Source of the DNA: Merdimonas faecis | GTDB taxonomy: Bacteria > Bacillota > Clostridia > Lachnospirales > Lachnospiraceae | NCBI RefSeq assembly: GCF_001754075.1 | Contig: NZ_MIEH01000025.1 | Coordinates: 1 to 64,000 of the forward strand | DNA length: 64,000 nt | Direction: 5' to 3' | Part shown: piece after piece, positions 34,695-41,928 of the stretch | How positions within the stretch are numbered: the first letter of the stretch is position 1 | How the letters are laid out: each line of letters starts with the position of its first letter | Notes under the pieces: model-generated | Seen by the model: only the letters and a program-made list of their open reading frames with translations | Database searches by the model: none | Told to the model about the DNA's origin: nothing | Made by a program: the position numbers and the translations under genes

Positions 34695-35060
34695 CTATTT
34701 AATATGCCGTTTAATCGCTTCAAAGCTTTCCGGGCTGATCACATGTTCAATTTTACAGGCATCCTCGGTGGCAATATCTTCCGGGACTCCCAGGCGTATC
34801 AGCCATTGAGATAATAAAAGATGCCGTTCATAGATCATCTCGGCAATTGCTCTTCCTGAATCTGTCAGATGGATAAACCCGGAATCCTCCATGATAATAT
34901 GGTGCTGTTCGCGCAGATTTTTCATGGCTACACTTACACTGGATTTTTTAAAGCCCAACTCGTTGGCAATGTCGACAGAGCGGACAACCGGATGTGTCTT
35001 GCTCAGGATCAGAATAGTTTCGAGATAATTTTCGGCGGATTCGCTGGTATAAGTTTTCAT
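34695..35060 (-). CDS. DtxR/MntR-family metal-dependent regulator
   Basis: Metal-responsive repressor of 121 residues. The winged helix (SAENYLETILILSKTHPVVRSVDIANELGFKKSSVSVAMKNLREQHHI) and the metal-binding dimerisation helix region (YERHLLLSQWLIRLG, then EDACKIEHVISPES with the typical E-x2-H pattern) are present. There is no SH3-like third domain, as in MntR. It is divergent from feoA, so it probably controls iron or manganese uptake at this locus. The 225-bp gap between them carries the feoA promoter. GGAGG is 7-8 nt before its ATG. Confidence 0.88.
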   Translation of the reverse strand: MKTYTSESAENYLETILILSKTHPVVRSVDIANELGFKKSSVSVAMKNLREQHHIIMEDSGFIHLTDSGRAIAEMIYERHLLLSQWLIRLGVPEDIATEDACKIEHVISPESFEAIKRHIK

Positions 35061-35179
35061 TTCAGTGTTCCTCCTGGAATATAAATCAACATAAATATGT
35101 GTATTTTATTAGTATATGTACAGATGTAGTATAGCACAAATGATTTTTAAATACAAAGCAAAAAATGTCTCAAAAAGGA

Positions 35180-35208
35180 TTGACAAAGAAAGGAAGTTAG
35201 TTTACACT
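35180..35208 (+). promoter_or_regulatory. Promoter of the feo operon
   Basis: Perfect TTGACA (35180-35185), 17-bp spacer, TACACT (35203-35208). GTTAG occurs on both sides of the -10 (35196 and 35215), a possible metal-regulator half-site pair. The start codon of feoA is 77 bp downstream. Confidence 0.68.
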
Positions 35209-35285
35209 ATCAGATGTTAGATGAGACGATTTGTGGTACAAATGCAAACCGCCCACAGTAATCTATATTGAGAGGATCTGGACTT

Positions 35286-35498
35286 ATGACTTTAATGGAA
35301 GCCAAAGAAGGCGAAGAATATATTATAAAAGATATCATGACAGATGATGAGGAGATGGAGGCTTTTTTATTTTCCTTGGGATGTTACAGCGGAGAGCCGA
35401 TCACGGTGGTTTCGCGCGTAAGGGGAGGCTGTGTGGTCTCGATCAAGGATGGCAGATACAATATTGATACTGATTTAGCGCAAGCTATTTCAATATAA
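35286..35498 (+). CDS. feoA: Ferrous iron transport protein A
   Basis: Small SH3-like cytoplasmic protein (70 residues) that works with FeoB in Fe2+ uptake. The sequence shows the usual FeoA turns: SLGCYSGEPITVVSR and GGCVVSIKDGRYNIDTDLAQAI. The start was set at ATG 35286 with GAGAGG about 10 nt upstream, rather than the non-ATG opening at 35268. It is followed by a hairpin and then feoB after 94 bp. Confidence 0.9.
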   Translation: MTLMEAKEGEEYIIKDIMTDDEEMEAFLFSLGCYSGEPITVVSRVRGGCVVSIKDGRYNIDTDLAQAISI

Positions 35499-35507
35499 AA
35501 TTAGAAG

Positions 35508-35538
35508 AAAAATAGTAATGTATTTTACTATTTTTTTA
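35508..35538 (+). terminator. Hairpin with T-run between feoA and feoB
   Basis: Perfect 11-bp AT-rich stem AAAAATAGTAA (35508-35518) / TTACTATTTTT (35525-35535), 6-nt loop, followed by more T. It could act as an attenuator that lowers feoB transcription relative to feoA, or protect the feoA 3' end. Confidence 0.65.
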
Positions 35539-35592
35539 CACAAGAGTTAGTTGATTCTAATTGGAGTGAAGATGAAGGAGGAGGTTTGTAAA

Positions 35593-37593
35593 ATGAGAAT
35601 TGCTTTTGCAGGGAATCCCAACAGCGGAAAGACAACCATGTACAATGCATTGACAGGCAGAAATGAACGCGTTGGAAACTGGGCCGGTGTTACGGTAGAG
35701 CGAAAGGAAAGCCTGATTAAAAAGGTTTATTATGACGGAGGAGAAGAACTGGTGGCAGTAGACCTGCCAGGAGCTTATTCCATGTCTCCATTTACTTCAG
35801 AAGAAAGTATTACCAGCAGCTATGTTAAAAATGAACATCCGGATGCAATTATTAATATTGTGGATGCCACGAACTTGAGCAGGAGCCTGTTTTTCACCAC
35901 ACAGCTTCTGGAACTTGGCGTACCGGTGGTGGTGGCTCTGAATAAGAGTGACGTCACAGAAAAGAAACAGACACAGATTGATGAGAAGCTGTTGTCTGAG
36001 AAACTGGGCTGTCCTGTTGTTAAGACAATCTCAACGTCCTCGGGACATGAGGGGCTGAAGGAGGCTGTGGCCGAGGCTGCCGGGCTTAAAGGCGCGGGAC
36101 AGAAGGCGCCTTACGTGCAGGCCGATATCAATCTGCAGGATAAGGAAGCGGTAGAAGCCGCGGATAGAAAGCGTTTTGAATTTGTCAACAATATTGTAAA
36201 ACAGGTTGAAATGAGAAAAGTTTTCACAAAAGACAGGAATGTGCAGGATAAGATTGACAGCGTGATCACGCATAAGATCATTGGCATCCCGATTTTTGCG
36301 CTTGTGATCTTCCTTGTGTTTTACATATCTCAGACAACATTGGGAACCTGGATTGCTGACTGGCTGGTTGCCTGGATCGAGACCTTCCAGGGATGGGCAG
36401 GCGGAATGATGGAAAGTGCAAACCCGTTATTGTATGCGATCCTGGTGGATGGTATCATTGGTGGTGTAGGTGCGGTTGTCGGTTTCCTTCCGCTGGTAAT
36501 GGTTATGTATTTCCTGATTGCTCTGCTGGAAGACTGCGGATATATGGCCCGTGCGACGGTTGTGCTGGATCCGATTTTTAAAAGAGTCGGGCTTTCCGGG
36601 AAATCGGTAATTCCTATGGTTATCGGCACCGGATGTGCGATTCCGGGTGTTATGGCTTCCCGTACGATCCGGAACGAAAGAGAACGGCGGACAACAGCTA
36701 TGCTTACACCGTTCATGCCGTGCGGAGCTAAGATTCCGGTCATTGCTCTGTTTGCAGGAGCGTTTTTCGCAGACGCATGGTGGGTATCGGCTACCATGTA
36801 TCTGGTAGGTATCCTTTTGGTGCTTCTGGGAGCGCTGCTGGTAAAGAGGATCACTGGACAGAAATACCGGAAATCTTTCTTTATTATTGAACTTCCGGAA
36901 TACAAGCTGCCGAGCTTAAAGAGAGCGTGTGTATCCATGCTGGAGCGCGGCAAGGCATATATTATCAAAGCCGGGACGATCATCCTGGTGTGCAACACGG
37001 TAGTGCAGATCATGCAGAGTTTCAACTGGCAGTTCCAGCTCGTGGAAGAAGGTGCGGAGAGCACTTCGATCCTTGCAGGTATTGCACATCCGATCTCAAT
37101 TCTGTTCATCCCTCTGGGATTTGGCGTATGGCAACTTGCAGCGGCAGCAGTAACAGGATTTATCGCAAAAGAAAATGTAGTTGGTACGCTGGCGGTGGTA
37201 TACGGCGTTACGAATCTGATTGACACAGAGGAACTGGCACTGGTCGGCAGTGGAAATGAAGTGGCTACGATTATGGGGCTTACGAAGGTGGCGGCGCTTG
37301 CATACCTGATGTTTAATCTCTATACACCACCATGCTTTGCTGCACTGGGTGCGATGAACTCAGAGATGAAGAGCGGAAAGTGGCTGCTTGGCGGGATCTG
37401 TCTTCAGCTTGCGACAGGATATACGGTTGCTTTCTTTGTGTACCAGATCGGTACACTGATCACCACTGGTTCTCTTGGAACCGCGTTTGTTCCGGGCTTG
37501 ATTGCCGTTCTGGTATTTGCGGCGATTATCATATGGAGAATCCGCAAATCTGATAAAGAGTTTGCATCGACATACAGCTTACATGCTGCATAA
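35593..37593 (+). CDS. feoB: Ferrous iron transport protein B
   Basis: GTP-dependent Fe2+ importer in the cytoplasmic membrane, 666 residues. The N-terminal G domain has G1 GNPNSGKTT (residues 7-15), switch-II DLPGAYS, IVDATNLSR and G4 NKSD; a helical GDI-like stretch follows (to about 215); the membrane part has two Gate regions with GTGCAIPGVMASRTI and FMPCGAKIPVI, and later GFIAKENVVGTL. All are typical FeoB. The frame opens at 35551, but GGAGGAGG 8 nt before the ATG at 35593 fixes the start. Downstream, a FeoB-associated protein follows after 76 bp. Confidence 0.96.
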   Translation: MRIAFAGNPNSGKTTMYNALTGRNERVGNWAGVTVERKESLIKKVYYDGGEELVAVDLPGAYSMSPFTSEESITSSYVKNEHPDAIINIVDATNLSRSLFFTTQLLELGVPVVVALNKSDVTEKKQTQIDEKLLSEKLGCPVVKTISTSSGHEGLKEAVAEAAGLKGAGQKAPYVQADINLQDKEAVEAADRKRFEFVNNIVKQVEMRKVFTKDRNVQDKIDSVITHKIIGIPIFALVIFLVFYISQTTLGTWIADWLVAWIETFQGWAGGMMESANPLLYAILVDGIIGGVGAVVGFLPLVMVMYFLIALLEDCGYMARATVVLDPIFKRVGLSGKSVIPMVIGTGCAIPGVMASRTIRNERERRTTAMLTPFMPCGAKIPVIALFAGAFFADAWWVSATMYLVGILLVLLGALLVKRITGQKYRKSFFIIELPEYKLPSLKRACVSMLERGKAYIIKAGTIILVCNTVVQIMQSFNWQFQLVEEGAESTSILAGIAHPISILFIPLGFGVWQLAAAAVTGFIAKENVVGTLAVVYGVTNLIDTEELALVGSGNEVATIMGLTKVAALAYLMFNLYTPPCFAALGAMNSEMKSGKWLLGGICLQLATGYTVAFFVYQIGTLITTGSLGTAFVPGLIAVLVFAAIIIWRIRKSDKEFASTYSLHAA

Positions 37594-37669
37594 ATTATCA
37601 TTAAAATGACGGGCGGTGGACAGTGCTGTATGCTTTGTCCGCCGCTTTACGCAGGAAAGGATAGTTTTT

Positions 37670-38047
37670 ATGGCAGATATTATTGTGACCATCATTCTGG
37701 TCGTTTTAATTGGAGGAGCAGTTACATACATAGTAAAAGCGAAGAAAAGTGGGGTAAAATGCATTGGATGTCCGGCGGGAGGAAATTGTCCGGGCAGCGG
37801 GAAGCTGCCGAAGAAAAAGCTGGACGGTCCTGTGGCCGGCAGGAAGACAATGCAGATCTCCGGAATGAACTGTGCACATTGTGCTATGGACGTGACCAGG
37901 GCCCTTAATCAGATTGATGGAGTACGTGCGGAAGTGAGTCTTGCGAAAGGCAGGGCAAGGATTACTTTCGACCGGGAGATTGATGACGCGGAACTGATTA
38001 GTGCGGTAGAAACAGCAGGGTTTCAAGTAGAGTCAATCAAACCGTAA
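37670..38047 (+). CDS. FeoB-associated Cys-rich membrane protein fused to a heavy-metal-associated (HMA) domain
   Basis: A 125-residue protein in two parts. Residues 1-45 are a FeoB-associated Cys-rich protein: one membrane helix (ADIIVTIILVVLIGGAVTYIV), then KCIGCPAGGNCPG. After a basic linker, residues 58-125 form an HMA domain with the metal motif GMNCAHC. Both parts point to handling of a transition metal at the inner face of FeoB. The frame opens at 37616; the ATG at 37670 is chosen because of AGGAAAGG upstream and the natural FeoB-associated start MADIIV. HMA domains usually carry Cu+, so it might be a copper rather than an iron carrier; the context argues for iron or a shared metal. 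Confidence 0.85.
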   Translation: MADIIVTIILVVLIGGAVTYIVKAKKSGVKCIGCPAGGNCPGSGKLPKKKLDGPVAGRKTMQISGMNCAHCAMDVTRALNQIDGVRAEVSLAKGRARITFDREIDDAELISAVETAGFQVESIKP

Positions 38048-38094
38048 CCAATGAAACACCAAAGCAGGAATACGAAGAAACAGGAGGGATCCGG

Positions 38095-38493
38095 ATGGAA
38101 AAGCAAAAAGAGCTGATTGTTCAGAAATTAAAGGACAGCGGCTGCAGGATCACAAAGCAGCGGCTGATGATCCTGGACATTATTCTGGAAGAGGAATGCT
38201 CCTGCTGTAAAGAAATATATTACCGGGCTTCCCGGCTGGATCCCAATATTGGAACAGCCACTGTCTACCGGATGGTTAATAAGCTGGAAGAGATCGGAGC
38301 CATCAACAGAAAAAATATGTATAAGGTGGCCTGCGGAGCAAAGTGCGACGGGGGAGAGGCTTGTCTGATCGAGTTGGATGACGATACAGTGAGGCATCTG
38401 TCGGCGAAGACGTGGCATGGCGTGATCGCTGCAGGGCTTAAGGCCTGCGGATATATTGACGGGCAGAAGATTAAGAGTGTAACAGTGGAATGA
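38095..38493 (+). CDS. Fur-family regulator with an atypical C-terminal half
   Basis: Metal or redox regulator of 132 residues. The N-terminal winged helix is clearly Fur-like (LKDSGCRITKQRLMILDIILEE, SRLDPNIGTATVYRMVNKLEEIGAI). The C-terminal half lacks the His-rich Fur/Zur/PerR metal site and the usual CxxC pair; it has instead CGAKCDGGEAC and a helix TVRHLSAKTWHGVIAAGL. The Cys cluster may bind metal or sense redox. It lies 47 bp after the FeoB-associated gene with AGGAGG 7 nt before its ATG, so it is in the feo operon. Its TGA stop is inside a perfect palindrome. A Fur-box-like repeat 119 bp after its stop is a candidate target. Confidence 0.82.
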   Translation: MEKQKELIVQKLKDSGCRITKQRLMILDIILEEECSCCKEIYYRASRLDPNIGTATVYRMVNKLEEIGAINRKNMYKVACGAKCDGGEACLIELDDDTVRHLSAKTWHGVIAAGLKACGYIDGQKIKSVTVE

Positions 38494-38543
38494 CGAAAGG
38501 GGACGTACACTTTTTGCAAAAGTGTACGTCCCCTTTCGTCATT
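38489..38543. repeat. Perfect GGGGACGTACAC palindrome (family A, second copy)
   Basis: Two perfect 26-bp arms (38489-38514 and 38518-38543) with the 3-nt loop TGC. The inner core GGGGACGTACAC is the same as at 2283-2337; the outer arm AATGACGAAA holds the TGA stop of the Fur-family gene and is repeated as a perfect inverted copy on the other side. It can end transcription in both directions. Confidence 0.85.
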
Positions 38544-38564
38544 CTCCCTGTCCCCATCTGACAA

Positions 38565-38595
38565 ACACCCTGTCCCTTTTCGACAGACAGGGTGT
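38565..38595. repeat. GGGACAGGGTGT inverted repeat (family C)
   Basis: Perfect 10-bp arms ACACCCTGTC (38565-38574) / GACAGGGTGT (38586-38595) with an 11-nt loop; a further CTGTCCCC lies at 38548-38555. It belongs to the same general GGGGAC-type sequence group but has its own core. Confidence 0.65.
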
Positions 38596-38611
38596 CCCTA
38601 ATTGTATAAAC

Positions 38612-38669
38612 GATAAAGTTTATCATCAAGTCCAAAGCGCTAGAAATGAAAAAAACAGACGGCTATAAT
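38612..38669 (+). promoter_or_regulatory. Fur-box-like palindrome and promoter of the P-type ATPase operon
   Basis: GATAAA-G-TTTATC (38612-38624) is a perfect 6-1-6 inverted repeat of the kind bound by Fur-family proteins. Downstream lie TAGAAA (38641-38646), a 17-bp spacer and TATAAT (38664-38669). The operator lies just upstream of the -35 box. Regulator and target are adjacent, but binding is inference. Confidence 0.55.
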
Positions 38670-38714
38670 AATATATACCGGCTATAAACACAAGTAGACA
38701 GGAGGATAAAGAAT

Positions 38715-39029
38715 ATGTTTTATGATTGTTTAAAAGAGATCGGATGGAAGAAATTTGGAATTTTTGCGGCGGGGGGTGCATTTGGAACAGCAGGTATAAA
38801 GATCCTGTCCAGTAAGGATGCGAAAAAGGCGTACACTCAGGGGACGGCAGCAGTTCTGCGCGCAAAGGAGTGCGTGATGAAAACTGCCACCACGATCCAG
38901 GAAAATGCAGAAGATATTTACGAAGAGGCAAAGAGTATCAACGAAGCCCGTGCGGCAGAGGAAGAAGCAGAGATGTGTGAGGAAGAGACTGCGGAAAAGG
39001 CGTGCCAGGAAGAGGCAGTGACGGAATAA
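38715..39029 (+). CDS. Small membrane-associated protein, DUF6110-like
   Basis: A 104-residue protein of unknown function. One short hydrophobic Gly/Ala segment (about 13-27, GIFAAGGAFGTAGIKIL) is followed by a basic stretch, a helix rich in Ala/Lys/Cys, and a strongly acidic C-terminus with several Glu and two Cys (residues 75-104). This resembles the DUF6110 family, which I know as a small partner gene next to P-type metal ATPases. It is separated from the ATPase start by 3 bp, so they are coupled. It might be an ATPase chaperone or metal buffer; no motif shows this. AGGAGG is 10 nt before the ATG. Confidence 0.68.
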   Translation: MFYDCLKEIGWKKFGIFAAGGAFGTAGIKILSSKDAKKAYTQGTAAVLRAKECVMKTATTIQENAEDIYEEAKSINEARAAEEEAEMCEEETAEKACQEEAVTE

Positions 39030-39032
39030 ATT

Positions 39033-41105
39033 ATGAAATTTTGTATCAAGCATGAAACAAAGGGCAGGATCCGTATCCATGTGATGCAGAAAAGGATGAG
39101 CTGCGGCCAGGCGGACACACTTCTTTATTATCTGGAGGGGCTGCCCCAGGTAATCTCTGCAAAGGTCTATGAAAGAACGGCGGACGCTCTGATCCGCTAC
39201 GAAGGGAGCAGAGACCTTCTGGTTGATGAGCTGAAGAGATTTCATTACGATAAGATAAAATTGCCAAAAGGATATCTGGAGACCTCGGGGCGGGAATTGA
39301 ACGGAAAATTTCAGGAGCGGCTGATCATGAAAGCCCTGCTTCGTTATGCAGGGAAAATATTTCTTCCCTGCCCGCTGCGGTATGGTTATATTGCATTTCA
39401 TTCTTTGAAATATATTGGAAAAGGATTTGATGTATTGCGGAGAGGAAAGATCGAGGTTCCGGTGCTGGATGCGACTGCAATCGGGGTTTCCATGCTGCGT
39501 GGGGATTTTGAGACAGCCGGGTCAGTCATGTTCATGCTGGGGATCGGAGAACTGCTGGAAGAGTGGACGCACAAAAAATCCGTAGATGACCTGGCAAGAA
39601 CTATGTCGCTGAATGTCAGCAAAGTCTGGCTGGTACGTGGCGGACAGGAAGTACAGGTACCTGCTTCGGGCATACGCGCCGGGGATGAGATTAGGATACA
39701 TATTGGAAATGTCATCCCCTTTGACGGTGTGGTGACTGGCGGTGAAGCCATGGTCAACCAGGCGTCATTGACTGGGGAGTCTGTTCCTGTGCGAAGGACG
39801 GTTCAAAATTCTGTGTATGCAGGAACGGTATTGGAAGAAGGAGAGCTGACGATCCGGGTAAGGGAAGTGAGCGGTTCCAGCCGTTTTGAAAAAATCGTGA
39901 CAATGATCGAAGAATCAGAGAAACTGAAATCATCCCTGGAAGGGAAGGCGGAGCATCTGGCAGATAAGCTGGTGCCGTATACACTGGCCGGAACGGTTCT
40001 CACCTATCTTTTTACCAGAAACGTGACAAAGGCGTTATCTGTCTTAATGGTGGATTTTTCCTGTGCGCTGAAGCTTGCCATGCCAATTTCAGTACTTTCG
40101 GCGATACGGGAGGCCAACCGGCACCATATTACGGTCAAGGGCGGAAAATATCTGGAGGCTGTGGCTGATGCAGATACCATCGTCTTTGATAAAACAGGAA
40201 CTTTGACCATGGCAAAGCCTACTGTAGCCAGGATGGTGGTTTTTAACGGCGAAGAGCCGGACGAACTTTTGCGTCTTGCAGCCTGTATGGAAGAGCATTT
40301 TCCGCATTCCATGGCGAAAGCGGTGGTAGATGCGGCGAAAAAGAAACAGCTGGATCATGATGAAATGCATTCTAAGGTGGAGTATATGGTGGCTCATGGC
40401 ATCTCTACGACCGTGGAAGGAAAACGAGCTGTGATCGGCAGCTATCATTTTGTATTTGAGGATGAAAAATGCGTGATCCCGGAAGGAAAGCAGGAACTGT
40501 TCGACAGCCTTCTGGAGGAATATTCTCATTTATACCTTGCCTTAGAAAATCAGCTGGCGGCTGTGATCTGTATCGAAGATCCGCTGCGGGAAGAAGCACC
40601 AGAGGTTATCAGGCAGCTGAAAGCATGTGGGGTTTCTAAGGTGGTAATGATGACCGGTGACAGCGAACGGACAGCCAGATCCATTGCCGGACGAGTGGGA
40701 GTAGATGAATATTACTCGGAAGTCTTGCCGGAAGACAAGGCTGGATTCATAGAAAAGGCAAAGGAAAGCGGCCATAAGGTGATCATGATCGGAGACGGAA
40801 TCAATGATTCGCCGGCACTCTCTGCGGCCAATGCAGGGATCGCTATCAGCGACGGCGCAGAGATTGCACGGGAGATTGCCGACATTACTATCGGCTCCGA
40901 TGACCTGTTCCAGCTTGTTGTACTAAAGAAGCTGAGCGATCTTCTGATGCTGCGCATTAAGAAAAACTACCGGCAAATTGTAGGATTTAATTCAGGGCTT
41001 TTGCTCCTGGGCGTAACAGGTGTGATACAGCCCACTACATCAGCGCTTATCCACAATTCATCCACATTGTTGATAAGTCTGAAGAGTATGGAGGAATTAC
41101 TTTAA
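39033..41105 (+). CDS. Heavy-metal-translocating P-type ATPase with a non-canonical FSC membrane motif
   Basis: P1B-type metal ATPase of 690 residues. The actuator has NQASLTGESVPV near 245, the phosphorylation site DKTGTLT is near 385, and the hinge GDGINDSPAL near 590. The transmembrane metal motif, normally CPC in VxCPCALGLATP, reads FSCALKLAMP here (about 341-350). The N-terminal about 75 residues fold like an HMA domain (GRIRIHV, VISAKVYERTADALIRYEG) but have no CxxC. Together these mark a metal specificity other than Cu+, possibly Mn2+, Fe2+ or Zn2+; its feo/Fur neighbourhood favours iron or manganese efflux, which is inference. The last Leu codon and stop are inside the palindrome at 41100-41149. 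Confidence 0.88.
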   Translation: MKFCIKHETKGRIRIHVMQKRMSCGQADTLLYYLEGLPQVISAKVYERTADALIRYEGSRDLLVDELKRFHYDKIKLPKGYLETSGRELNGKFQERLIMKALLRYAGKIFLPCPLRYGYIAFHSLKYIGKGFDVLRRGKIEVPVLDATAIGVSMLRGDFETAGSVMFMLGIGELLEEWTHKKSVDDLARTMSLNVSKVWLVRGGQEVQVPASGIRAGDEIRIHIGNVIPFDGVVTGGEAMVNQASLTGESVPVRRTVQNSVYAGTVLEEGELTIRVREVSGSSRFEKIVTMIEESEKLKSSLEGKAEHLADKLVPYTLAGTVLTYLFTRNVTKALSVLMVDFSCALKLAMPISVLSAIREANRHHITVKGGKYLEAVADADTIVFDKTGTLTMAKPTVARMVVFNGEEPDELLRLAACMEEHFPHSMAKAVVDAAKKKQLDHDEMHSKVEYMVAHGISTTVEGKRAVIGSYHFVFEDEKCVIPEGKQELFDSLLEEYSHLYLALENQLAAVICIEDPLREEAPEVIRQLKACGVSKVVMMTGDSERTARSIAGRVGVDEYYSEVLPEDKAGFIEKAKESGHKVIMIGDGINDSPALSAANAGIAISDGAEIAREIADITIGSDDLFQLVVLKKLSDLLMLRIKKNYRQIVGFNSGLLLLGVTGVIQPTTSALIHNSSTLLISLKSMEELL

Positions 41106-41149
41106 TTGGGGACGGGGGATTTTTGAAAATCCCCCGTCCCCAATTAAAG
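41100..41149. repeat. Perfect GGGGACGGGGGATTTT palindrome (family B) carrying two stop codons
   Basis: Perfect 24-bp arms (41100-41123 and 41126-41149), loop TG. The two ends read CTTTAA outward in both directions, giving the final Leu-stop of the P-type ATPase (plus) and of the membrane protein on the minus strand. The stable GC stem with T-runs on both sides makes it a bidirectional terminator. Confidence 0.88.
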
Positions 41150-41869
41150 TTCTGCCTTCCGGACAGCGAAGTAATTCACAATATTCAGGAAAGCTGCGGT
41201 AATTACCAATGTCAGCATGGTGATAAGTGGATTTCCGCTTTCCAGGCCAGAGATGGTCATTAGGAGTTTTCCACATCTGGCTGCTGCCTCCGGGAATATA
41301 TAAGCCAGCAGGGGCAGCCCGAGAAAGAGGAGGACGGGCAGACCGGCTGCGATTCCTATCTTCAGGATTTTACTGGAGCGGTAAAATAGGACCGCAATCA
41401 GGTATCCGGCGCTGAAGCAGGTGATGATGATTAAAAATGTCAGGATCAGATCCAAAAGAATCTGCAGGGCCAGTGAGGAGCTGGCAGTGACCTGGGTGAA
41501 GATGTCCATGAAATGCATGAAGCGAATGCGGTCGGATGGGAAAAGCCTGGACAGGTAAACGAACAGGACTTCTATAATGGACATCAGTGCGCTGAGCAGT
41601 GCAATGGAAGATAAGGTTCCGATGTAAGTGGTCTTCCTTGACACTCCGTTTTGAGAAAACAGATAAAAATATTCCCGAAACATGCAAAGCCCGGCAATGA
41701 AGCAGAATACTGTTGAAGAAAAGCCTGTTCCGTTAAAGGTTGCGTTCCCGGAACTTATGATTACGACACCGCCTCCCAGCAGTATGATACTAAGAATGAT
41801 AAAATAATAAATCAGGAAAGCTTTTCCCAGATCGAATAATTGATAGTGTATGACTCTTTTAATATTCAT
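41144..41869 (-). CDS. Membrane protein, probable ABC-2 type permease subunit
   Basis: A 241-residue integral membrane protein with about six hydrophobic helices and no recognised soluble domain. The helix order (LIYYFIILSIILLGGGVVII near the start, IICMFREYFYLFS-type loop, paired helices near 150-180 and 215-235) fits a small ABC-2-like permease. It is the last gene of a minus-strand set with an ABC ATPase (59-bp gap) and a YtrA-like GntR regulator, which strongly supports the transporter role. Substrate unknown. Its last Leu codon and TAA stop are in the family B palindrome. Confidence 0.72.
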   Translation of the reverse strand: MNIKRVIHYQLFDLGKAFLIYYFIILSIILLGGGVVIISSGNATFNGTGFSSTVFCFIAGLCMFREYFYLFSQNGVSRKTTYIGTLSSIALLSALMSIIEVLFVYLSRLFPSDRIRFMHFMDIFTQVTASSSLALQILLDLILTFLIIITCFSAGYLIAVLFYRSSKILKIGIAAGLPVLLFLGLPLLAYIFPEAAARCGKLLMTISGLESGNPLITMLTLVITAAFLNIVNYFAVRKAEL

Positions 41870-41928
41870 AATGATTTCCCTCCATATAAGTCTTGTCTAT
41901 ACGGTAATCAATTCATTTCCCGTAAATT

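Noticed and set aside
37606-37669. Hairpin between feoB and the FeoB-associated gene as a terminator
   Set aside because: GCGGTGGACA and TGTCCGCCGC pair with a T-G mismatch, but no T-run follows and the next ribosome site begins at once, so it is more likely only an RNA-stability element.
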